Origin: Streptomyces lateritius
Lineage (GTDB): Bacteria; Actinomycetota; Actinomycetes; Streptomycetales; Streptomycetaceae
Direction: 5' to 3'
Length of the DNA stretch: 64,000 nt
Assembly: GCF_014649715.1 (NCBI RefSeq)
Contig: NZ_BMTO01000004.1
Location: 382,503 to 446,502, forward strand
The translations under genes and the position numbers were made by a program. How positions within the stretch are numbered: the first letter of the stretch is position 1; each line of letters opens with the position of its first letter. Positions 53,516 through 60,739 of this stretch are shown piece by piece. Under the pieces are notes generated by a model. It saw nothing but the letters and a program-made list of their open reading frames with translations, was not told the DNA's origin and searched no databases.

Positions 53516-54216
53516 CGCCGCAGTATGGCCTGCTTCGGTGTCGCCGAGGCGACCACGGTGCTGCTTCCGGCCCGCTCCGGGACGGCGAACCGGCGCAGGA
53601 AGAACTGCGCGAGCGGCCCGATGGCCAGCGCGTAAAGGACTGTGCCCAGGCCGACCGTGCCCCCGAGCAGGAAGCCGGCGGCGACCACGGCGACCTCGAT
53701 CCCCGTACGGACCAGGCGGATCGAGCGGCCGGTGAGCCGGTGCAGGCCCGTCATCAGGCCGTCGCGCGGGCCGGGGCCGAACCGGGCGGCGATGTACAGA
53801 CCGGTCGCCACACCGTTGAGGACGATGCCGACGACGAGCAGGGCGCTCCGCGCGAGCAGCCCGTGGGCGTCCGGGACCACCGCCAGCGTCCCGTCCATGG
53901 CGACGCCGATGACGAAGACGTTCGAGACCGTGCCCAGGCCCGGCCGCTGCCGGATCGGGATCCACAGCAGCAGCACGATCGCGCCGACGACGATCGAGAC
54001 GACCCCGATGGTCAATCCGGTCTTCTCGGCGAGACCCTGGTGGAGAACGCCCCAGGGCTCCAGACCGAGTCCGCCGCGCACCAGCAGCGCCGAACTGATC
54101 CCGTACAGCGCGAGACCGGCGTAGAGCTGAGTGAGCCGACGGGTCAGATGCCGGCCGCGAAGGCCGGAGGCGATGGACAAAGGACTGCCCCCTGTGGTGA
54201 TAGTGGACTGACTCAT
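53512..54216 (-). CDS. YczE/YitT-like integral membrane protein
   Basis: Membrane protein of 234 residues with about five to six hydrophobic helices and FGPGPRDGLMTGL plus GLGLEPWGVLHQGLA, the motifs of the YczE family. The ATG at 54216 starts it next to the divergent MocR-type regulator gene. YczE-MocR (YczR) pairs are a recognised arrangement in actinobacteria. The transported or sensed molecule is unknown. Confidence 0.85.
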   Translation of the reverse strand: MSQSTITTGGSPLSIASGLRGRHLTRRLTQLYAGLALYGISSALLVRGGLGLEPWGVLHQGLAEKTGLTIGVVSIVVGAIVLLLWIPIRQRPGLGTVSNVFVIGVAMDGTLAVVPDAHGLLARSALLVVGIVLNGVATGLYIAARFGPGPRDGLMTGLHRLTGRSIRLVRTGIEVAVVAAGFLLGGTVGLGTVLYALAIGPLAQFFLRRFAVPERAGSSTVVASATPKQAILRR

Positions 54217-54297
54217 GTCACTCTGTGGCGGGGGATTGGATGCCAACCATGGCCAATTCGAGGAAGGTGGACTGAATTCCATGGCTCAGTGGACTTC
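54202..54297. promoter_or_regulatory. Three GTGGACT repeats in the YczE-MocR divergent region
   Basis: AGTGGACTGA (54202-54211), GGTGGACTGA (54266-54275) and AGTGGACTTC (54288-54297) lie in the same orientation; the last two are 22 bp apart. MocR-type regulators generally bind direct repeats. The first and third copies lie within the first codons of yczE and the mocR gene, so they may also be coding coincidences. Confidence 0.45.
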
Positions 54298-55780
54298 AGC
54301 CGTCGGGCCGGCGCAGCTCGCCCGCCAGCTCCAGGCGCAGCAGGCCCGCCCCGCGGGGCCGGGCGCGCGCAAGCCGCCCGCCTACCGCGCGCTGGCCGAC
54401 GGCATCCGCCTCCTCGTCCTGGAGGGCCGGGTTCCGGTCGCCGCCCGGCTGCCCGCCGAGCGCGAACTCGCCGTGGCGCTGACCGTCAGCCGTACGACGG
54501 TGGCCGCCGCCTACGAGGCGCTGCGCGCCGAGGGCTTTCTGGAGTCGCGGCGTGGGGCCGGTAGCTGGACGGCCGTACCGGCAGGGAACCCGCTGCCCTC
54601 GCGCGGACTGGAACCGCTGCCGCCCGAATCGCTCGGCTCCATGATCGACCTCGGCTGCGCCGCCCTGCCGGCCCCTGAGCCGTGGCTGACCCGCAGCGTC
54701 CAGGGTGCCCTGGAGGAACTCCCTCCCTACGCCCACACGCACGGGGACTACCCGGCCGGCCTGCCCGCGCTGCGGCAGATGCTCGCCGACCGGTACACCC
54801 GGCGCGGCATCCCCACCATGCCCGAACAGATCATGGTCACGACCGGCGCGATGGGCGCCATCGACGCGATCTGTCACCTCTTCGCCGGGCGCGGCGAGCG
54901 GATCGCCGTCGAATCGCCCTCGTACGCCAACATCCTCCAGCTCATGCGGGCGGCGGGCGCGCGTCTCGTGCCGATCGCGATGGCCGAGGGCCTGACCGGA
55001 TGGGACCTGAACCTCTGGCGGCAGGTGCTGCGGGACGCCGCGCCGCGCCTGGCGTACGTCGTCGCCGACTTCCACAACCCGACCGGCGCCCTGGCCGACG
55101 AGGACCAGCGGCGCCAGATGGTGGACGCGGCCCGCTCGGCAGGCACCGTCCTGGTCGTCGACGAGACCATGTCGGAGCTCTATCTGGAGGACGACCTGCG
55201 GATGCCCAAGCCGGTCTGCGCCTTCGACCCGGCGGGCTCCACGGTGCTCACGGTCGGCTCGGCGAGCAAGGCGTTCTGGGCGGGCATGCGCATCGGCTGG
55301 GTCCGGGCCGCGCCGGACGTGATCCGCTCGCTGGTGGCGGCGCGGGCCTACGCGGACCTCGGCACCCCGGTCCTGGAGCAGCTCGCCGTGAACTGGCTGA
55401 TGGGGACCGGCGGCTGGGAGCAGGCCGTGTCCATCCGCCGCGCCCAGGCCCGGGAGAACCGCGACGCGCTGGTCGCGGCGGTGCGCGCCGAGCTTCCCGA
55501 GTGGGAGTTCGACGTGCCCCGGGGTGGTCTGACGCTCTGGGTCCGCACGGGCGGCCTGTCGGGCTCGCGGATCGCGGAGGTCGGCGAACGGGTCGGCGTC
55601 CGGGTGCCCTCAGGACCGCGCTTCGGCGTGGACGGAGCCTTCGAGGGGTACGTCCGGCTGCCCTTCACCGTCGGCGGCCCCGTCGCCGAGGAGGCGGCTG
55701 CCCGGCTGGCGGCCGCGGCCCGGCTGGTGGAGTCCGGTGCGGGGGCGGGCGTCGAGGGGCACCGGACGTTCGTGGCGTAG
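54281..55780 (+). CDS. MocR-family regulator (GntR helix-turn-helix plus aminotransferase fold)
   Basis: Transcription factor of 499 residues. Winged helix about 40-115 with LPAERELAVALTVSRTTVAA, and a fold-type I PLP domain about 150-490 with HGDYPAGLPALRQM, FHNPTGALADE and the PLP Lys330 in TVGSASKAFWAGMRIGW. It has the layout of the YczR subgroup and diverges from yczE, its probable target. The ATG at 54281 is the best start; AGGAAGG is somewhat distant. Confidence 0.92.
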   Translation: MAQWTSAVGPAQLARQLQAQQARPAGPGARKPPAYRALADGIRLLVLEGRVPVAARLPAERELAVALTVSRTTVAAAYEALRAEGFLESRRGAGSWTAVPAGNPLPSRGLEPLPPESLGSMIDLGCAALPAPEPWLTRSVQGALEELPPYAHTHGDYPAGLPALRQMLADRYTRRGIPTMPEQIMVTTGAMGAIDAICHLFAGRGERIAVESPSYANILQLMRAAGARLVPIAMAEGLTGWDLNLWRQVLRDAAPRLAYVVADFHNPTGALADEDQRRQMVDAARSAGTVLVVDETMSELYLEDDLRMPKPVCAFDPAGSTVLTVGSASKAFWAGMRIGWVRAAPDVIRSLVAARAYADLGTPVLEQLAVNWLMGTGGWEQAVSIRRAQARENRDALVAAVRAELPEWEFDVPRGGLTLWVRTGGLSGSRIAEVGERVGVRVPSGPRFGVDGAFEGYVRLPFTVGGPVAEEAAARLAAAARLVESGAGAGVEGHRTFVA

Positions 55781-55800
55781 CGGGGGTTCGCGGTACGGCC

Positions 55801-55849
55801 CGCCACCGGGGCGGGTACGGGCCCGCTGGCCGTACCCGCCCCGGTGGCG
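55801..55849. terminator. Strong bidirectional terminator
   Basis: Perfect 20-bp stem (55801-55820 with 55830-55849) with a 9-nt loop between the convergent MocR and sffA genes. Confidence 0.92.
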
Positions 55850-55857
55850 TCCTGTGC

Positions 55858-57612
55858 TCAGCCCTCCGCGGGAACCGGGGCGTGGCGCGGGACCGGGCCC
55901 GGGTCCGGGGCTGACGCGGAGACGGCTGGCGAGGATGCGTTCACGGGCAGGGGAGCGGTGGCCGGCGGGGCGGCGTCGGGCTCCACGGCCGGGGCGGCGC
56001 TGGGGATGTGCCCTGCGTCCGGGACGGGGCTCGTGCCCGAGGTGGACTCCGGGATTAGTCCCGGGTCCGGGGCCGAGCCGGGGGCCGCCTCGACCGCCGC
56101 CGTGGCGGTCTGGCGCTCAGGCAGGAGCTCCAGGACCGCGCTGCGGTGCGCCTCGCTCGTCGCGTCGTCGTACGGGTCGGGTGTCGCCGGAACCTGCAGC
56201 CGCAGGACCGGGCCCGTACCGAGGCGGGCGTAGCCGCGGCCCGGAGGGACGACCGGGGTCGGCGTGGTGTGCGGCTCGACCCCGAGGACCGACTCGATCT
56301 GCTCGGGGGAGGCGGGACCGAGCACCACCCGGGCGCGGGTGTGCGTCCGTACCGTCTCGTTCAGCGCGTCCACGCTGTCGAACTGCTCCGCCACCACGAC
56401 CGTGACGTGCGCGGCCCTGCCGTGTCGCAGCGGCACCTGAAGGAGGTCCTGCGGGTCGGTGCGCCCGGCGGCCGCCGCGAGATGCCCGAGGACGCTCGGC
56501 CGGTCGAGCAGGATCCACAGGGGGCGTCTGGTGTCCTCGGGCGCGGGGTGGCCCGCCTGCCGCGCCCGGTTGGCGGCGATCAGCCGCCGCTCGGTCTCGT
56601 GGACCGCCCACTCCAGGCTGGCCAGCGCGCCCGCCAGACCGCATTCCACGGCCAGGACACCCGGACGACCGATCAGACAGGCGTACTCGCCGGTGCCGCT
56701 GCCCTCGATGAGGAGGACGTCGCCGTGGGTCAGCGCCTGCAGGGCGATGGACCGTACCAGGGACGTGGTGCCGCTGCCGGGCTGGCCGACGGCGAGCAGA
56801 TGCGGCTCGGTCGAGCGGGGGCCGGTGCGCCAGATCACGGGCGGCGCGTCCTTCGCCCCGTCGGCGGCGAGGACCGGAACGGTCCGCTGAACGGCGTCCG
56901 CGTCGGTGAAACCGAGGACCGTCTCGCCCGGCACGGTGACGAAACGCTGGGCGGCGATCGTGGTGGGCAGGGCGGGCAGCACGCTCATGACGAGCTGGTT
57001 GCCCTCCTCGTCCCAGTCGAAGAGGTACTCACGGCCGCGCCCCGACTTGGCGTGCAGCAGCTGCTCGATCCGGGCGCGGGAGGACGCCTCCCCGTCCGTG
57101 AAGTAGGCGGGGTACTTGATCCGCAGCCGCGTCAGGCGCCCGGCGTCGTCGAAGACGTACTCCTCGAAGGCGCCGCTCCAGTCGCCACCGTGGGCGAACA
57201 GCGGGGCCGGGTCCTCGGGAACGGAGAAGTACGGCACCAGCGCCTCGTAGAGGCCCTTGAGCCGCTCGATCTCGGCATCGTCGGGCCCCGCCTTCACGAC
57301 CGGGCGCTCACGCCCCTTCCACGCCGCCGCGCCCATGACCGAGACGAGCGCGAGGAGCGGCCCGTACGGGACGAGGGCGACGGCAAGGACGCAGGCCGCG
57401 ACCAGGAACAGCGTGGGACCGCGCCGTTCCTTGGGCGTCGCGGCCCACTTGGCACGCCCGGTCGCGGCGAGCCTCCGCAGACCACGCGTGATCGTGATCA
57501 GCGGATGGAGCACATCGGTGGCGCTGTCGGCGGCCGTGCGCGCGATCTCTCGACTGCGAGCGATCCGGTCGCTGCCGCTGCTCAGAATGCGGGGGAGTGG
57601 TCGCCGGGCCAC
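55858..57612 (-). CDS. sffA: SffA-like FtsK/SpoIIIE-family septal protein
   Basis: Protein of 584 residues: polar N-terminus, two adjacent membrane helices about 67-100, a middle domain, and an FtsK/SpoIIIE-type P-loop domain about 260-480, then a Pro/Ala-rich tail. The P-loop reads GQPGSGTTS near residues 277-285, with Thr where the Walker Lys should be, and the putative Walker B is WILLDRPS without an acidic second residue. The gene follows smeA by 42 bp. In S. coelicolor SmeA-SffA acts in sporulation septation and DNA segregation. GTG at 57612 follows AGGAG. Confidence 0.82.
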   Translation of the reverse strand: MARRPLPRILSSGSDRIARSREIARTAADSATDVLHPLITITRGLRRLAATGRAKWAATPKERRGPTLFLVAACVLAVALVPYGPLLALVSVMGAAAWKGRERPVVKAGPDDAEIERLKGLYEALVPYFSVPEDPAPLFAHGGDWSGAFEEYVFDDAGRLTRLRIKYPAYFTDGEASSRARIEQLLHAKSGRGREYLFDWDEEGNQLVMSVLPALPTTIAAQRFVTVPGETVLGFTDADAVQRTVPVLAADGAKDAPPVIWRTGPRSTEPHLLAVGQPGSGTTSLVRSIALQALTHGDVLLIEGSGTGEYACLIGRPGVLAVECGLAGALASLEWAVHETERRLIAANRARQAGHPAPEDTRRPLWILLDRPSVLGHLAAAAGRTDPQDLLQVPLRHGRAAHVTVVVAEQFDSVDALNETVRTHTRARVVLGPASPEQIESVLGVEPHTTPTPVVPPGRGYARLGTGPVLRLQVPATPDPYDDATSEAHRSAVLELLPERQTATAAVEAAPGSAPDPGLIPESTSGTSPVPDAGHIPSAAPAVEPDAAPPATAPLPVNASSPAVSASAPDPGPVPRHAPVPAEG

Positions 57613-57654
57613 GTCGTACTCCTGGAGTTGTGGAAGGGGCTGTGATGGGGGGCG

Positions 57655-57849
57655 TCAGAAGTTGATCCCGCCCAGAAGGCTGGCGAGACTCTGGCCGCCC
57701 GCGGTGATGCTCGGGGCGATGGCGGTGCCGGCGAGATAGAAGCCGAACAGCGAGCACACGAGGGCGTGGGATGCCTTGAGGCCGTCCTTCTTGAAGAACA
57801 GGAAGCAGATGATGCCGAGCAGGACCACGCCTGAGATGGACAGGATCAT
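57655..57849 (-). CDS. smeA: SmeA-like small membrane protein
   Basis: Small membrane protein of 64 residues with two hydrophobic segments (about 1-19 and 29-47) split by FFKKDGLKAS. Size, layout and position directly upstream of the FtsK/SpoIIIE-like gene match SmeA, which brings SffA to sporulation septa in S. coelicolor. The ATG at 57849 is preceded by AGGAG. Confidence 0.8.
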   Translation of the reverse strand: MILSISGVVLLGIICFLFFKKDGLKASHALVCSLFGFYLAGTAIAPSITAGGQSLASLLGGINF

Positions 57850-58226
57850 GAGGAGTTCTCCTGGTTGAGGGGACAGTCACCATGAGTCCTTCCAGGTTCA
57901 CAGGAAGTATCTATGCGATTAAAGGTGCATATGAGTGAAAAGAGGGTGATTTCACTTGACTGGCGGATGTGGAGGATCGGCCCGGGTGGCGAAACGCGCG
58001 AGGCGCGCTAGCGCCGATCGGCCCAGGACCCGACTGGGGTGAATCTTTGCCGCGGACGGCCCCGGTCATGTCGCCGCACGGGCAGTACCCTGTCGATTCA
58101 CTCGTACGGCCGCGCTTGCCGTGCGCAGGTCAGGGCCCCGGCGATGCCGAGTCCAGGGCCGAGATCAGCACCGAGACACGGTTCCCCACGGAGAACCGCA
58201 GCAGGAGAGAAAGGCGGACACGTCCG
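57850..58226. other. Divergent control region between smeA and the ankyrin gene
   Basis: About 375 bp with no gene seen. It must hold the promoters for the minus-strand smeA-sffA pair and the plus-strand ankyrin gene. I found no motif I could name with confidence. Confidence 0.5.
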
Positions 58227-58619
58227 ATGAGCGAGACTCCGGACCCCGAGGTCGTCGAGCTGGCCGGGAAGGTCTTCGACCTGGCGCGCACGGGCGACGC
58301 CGAGGCGCTCGCCGCCTACGTCGACGCGGGCGTCCCCGCGAACCTCACCAACGAGAAGGGCGACTCCCTCGTCATGCTCGCCGCCTACCACGGGCACGCC
58401 GACGCGGTCACGGCCCTGCTCGCCCGCGGTGCGGACGCCGACCGCGCCAACGACCGGGGTCAGACCCCGCTCGCCGGCGCCGTCTTCAAGGGCGAGGACG
58501 AGGTCGTCCGCGCCCTGCTCGCCGGCGGGGCAAATCCGGAAGCAGGGACTCCGTCCGCCGTGGATACTGCTCGGATGTTTGGGAAGGCAGAACTCCTCGA
58601 ACTGTTCGGCGCCCAGTGA
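58227..58619 (+). CDS. Ankyrin-repeat protein
   Basis: Cytosolic protein of 130 residues with about three ankyrin repeats: NEKGDSLVMLAAYHGHADAV, NDRGQTPLAGAVFKGEDEVV and a terminal SAVDTARMFGKAELLELF. The repeats serve protein binding; the partner is unknown. The ATG at 58227 was chosen because the repeat domain begins shortly after. Readings extending upstream are not protein-like. Confidence 0.88.
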   Translation: MSETPDPEVVELAGKVFDLARTGDAEALAAYVDAGVPANLTNEKGDSLVMLAAYHGHADAVTALLARGADADRANDRGQTPLAGAVFKGEDEVVRALLAGGANPEAGTPSAVDTARMFGKAELLELFGAQ

Positions 58620-58863
58620 AGATCGAGGTGAACGGGCACTGAACCCCAGGTGAGAGCGGTGTCGTAAATGTGGTCGCGGTGGCGAAATGGCTGGGTCATC
58701 ATGACGTCGGGCCCGCAAGGGGCCACCGACGAGAGGCAGAGGAAGATGGTCAACACCAAGCGAAGGACGACGGGCGGCCCTCCATGTTGCTGCGCGGCCT
58801 AGGCGATCACCAGTCTCCGGTACTCCCCGGTCGTGTCGACAGCTTGATGTGAGGCATCTTCCA
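58620..58863 (+). other. Leader region upstream of the HEAT-repeat gene
   Basis: 244 bp with a short open frame of 60 codons from GTG 58670 to 58852, without recognisable protein features. A small GGCCC/GGGCC stem lies near 58710. It may be an untranslated leader. Confidence 0.35.
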
Positions 58864-60279
58864 ATGTTCGAACCATTCATAGCGCCGAGCGGCACCCTGC
58901 TCGGCCTGCTGCAGAGGGGCCGCGGCGACGGCACCCTGCACGCCCTCGCCGCGCCACGCGCCGAGGCTCTCGCGGCCCTGAACCACTGCGTTCTCAACGA
59001 CCCCCGCCACGACTGGCAGGTCGAGAACCGCTCTCTCTACTACGCCCGTCTCTACCTCGACCTGCACGGCGGGCTCGAGGAGATCGAGGCCCACCTCTTC
59101 GGCGCCGAGGACCTCTTCGACGCCGAGGAGAACAGGACCGGGCTCGCCCTCGCCGTCCTCGGGCACCTCGCCTCGTACGGCCGGCGGGACGCCCTGACCC
59201 TGCTCCGGCGGTACGCCGCGACCGGCGCCAACTGGGCCTGGGCGCTCGACGAGCTCGCCCTTCGTGACGACGACGCCGGACTGCGCTCGCTCGCCGTCCC
59301 CGTCCTCGCCCGCTTCCCCGCCACGGCGGAGGGCGACGCCGAGCTGGCGAGCGCCGTGCGGGACGCCTTCGAGCCCCGCCCGTGGCGGCTCTGGGCCGAG
59401 GACCGGCGGGAAGCGGTCGGCAGCCGGATCAGAGCGGCCCGGGAACAGGGCTCCTTCGACCGCTGGCAGCGCCAGATGCGACCCAGCGGGCCCCGGCCCG
59501 GCTGGAGCGTCCAGGCGGTCTTCGACTGGGCCCAGGAAGGCCTGGAGCGCGGCACCGCCCTGCACGGGCCCGCCGCTCGCTGCCTGACCGCCGTCGCCGG
59601 GCCCGAGGACCGGGCGGCGATCGTCGAGGCCGCCCGCAGCGGTCCCGACGGGGCGCGCTGCGCCGCCCTGCACTACCTCGCCGAGTCGCGCGATCCGGCG
59701 GTGCTCGACCTCATCGAGGCCGCGGCCGGCAGCGACTCACGTACGGTCGCCGAAGTCGCCGTCTCCGCTTTCGAGCGGATGTGCGGGGAGGCCGCCGTGG
59801 ACCGCGCCCGTGGCTGGATCCACCGGCCCGATCCCCTCGGCGCCGCCGCCGCCGGCGTCCTCGCCTCCCGTGGCGTGGCCCGGGACGCCCACCTCGTCCT
59901 CGGCGCTCTGCGGGAGACCGTCCGGGCCGAAGGTCCCGACGCGACCGCCCTCTACACCCTTGTCGACGGCGCCGGCCGCCTCGGCATCGCCTGCGCCGCC
60001 CCCGTGCTGCGCCACGTCTACCGAGAGACCGCCTCCTCCCAGCTCCGCGGCCGCACGGCCCGCGCCCTCGCGGCCACCGACCCGACCTTTCCGACGGGCT
60101 TCGCCGTCGAATGCCTCTGGGACTGCGAGGAGACCACCCGCGAGGTGGCGGCGCTGCACGCCGAGACCGGCGACGTCCGCGTCGCGGAACGCCTGCGCCG
60201 CCTCGCCGCCGACCCGGCCGAGGAGGCCGAGGTCCAGACGGCGGTACGCAACCGGATAGGCCCGGACCTGCAGGTTTGA
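58864..60279 (+). CDS. HEAT-repeat protein
   Basis: Helical-repeat protein of 471 residues. Units such as AIVEAARSGPDGARCAALHY, LIEAAAGSDSRTVAEVAVSA and LVDGAGRLGIACAAPVLRHV indicate HEAT-like repeats from about 60 to the end. The ATG at 58864 follows GTGAGG at about 9 bp; a GTG at 58849 would add five residues without a ribosome site. No enzymatic motif is seen. Probably a scaffold for protein contacts. Confidence 0.8.
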   Translation: MFEPFIAPSGTLLGLLQRGRGDGTLHALAAPRAEALAALNHCVLNDPRHDWQVENRSLYYARLYLDLHGGLEEIEAHLFGAEDLFDAEENRTGLALAVLGHLASYGRRDALTLLRRYAATGANWAWALDELALRDDDAGLRSLAVPVLARFPATAEGDAELASAVRDAFEPRPWRLWAEDRREAVGSRIRAAREQGSFDRWQRQMRPSGPRPGWSVQAVFDWAQEGLERGTALHGPAARCLTAVAGPEDRAAIVEAARSGPDGARCAALHYLAESRDPAVLDLIEAAAGSDSRTVAEVAVSAFERMCGEAAVDRARGWIHRPDPLGAAAAGVLASRGVARDAHLVLGALRETVRAEGPDATALYTLVDGAGRLGIACAAPVLRHVYRETASSQLRGRTARALAATDPTFPTGFAVECLWDCEETTREVAALHAETGDVRVAERLRRLAADPAEEAEVQTAVRNRIGPDLQV

Positions 60280-60739
60280 GGCGGGCGCCGACCGGGGGCG
60301 CCCCGGGGCGCCGGGCTGTGTGACTGTTCGACCGGCGGGTGCTCGACCGTCGGCTCGCGGCCGGGTTGTTCGCCGTCGGGACGACGGTCGGGCGGGGCCC
60401 CGACGAGGGCACCGGCCGCGGCGGGAGGCGGAGCGGGCCGGGAGAGACCGGGCCGCCGGGCGGTCCGGAGCCCAGGGCCCCGAGGGGCGGTGCGGAGGAG
60501 CCGGGGCGGTGCGGCCTGCGGGGGGACACACGTCCCGCCGATGTGGCCCCGCCCCGGGGACGGCACGGCCCCGTGCGAGGGAGACCACCCGCCGCCGCGC
60601 GCCTGCTGCCGCACCTCGCAGGGGCCGAGGTGCGGCACCGGGCGGGGGGCACCCCCGGCTCGACCGCCGCGCCGAACAGGCCCCTGTCCGCCGCCCTCGC
60701 TGCGGTGTCCCTCGACGCCCTGGTGGCCACAATGGGGGA
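60280..60739 (+). other. Intergenic region upstream of the oxoprolinase gene
   Basis: About 460 bp. An open reading from 60339 to 60743 is Gly/Arg/Pro-rich, low in hydrophobic structure and not convincing as a gene. The region holds the hairpin at 60607-60637. Confidence 0.5.
60607..60637 (+). terminator. Hairpin ahead of the oxoprolinase gene
   Basis: TGCCGCACCTCG (60607-60618) pairs perfectly with CGAGGTGCGGCA (60626-60637), loop of 7 nt. It probably ends the HEAT-gene transcript. Confidence 0.7.
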
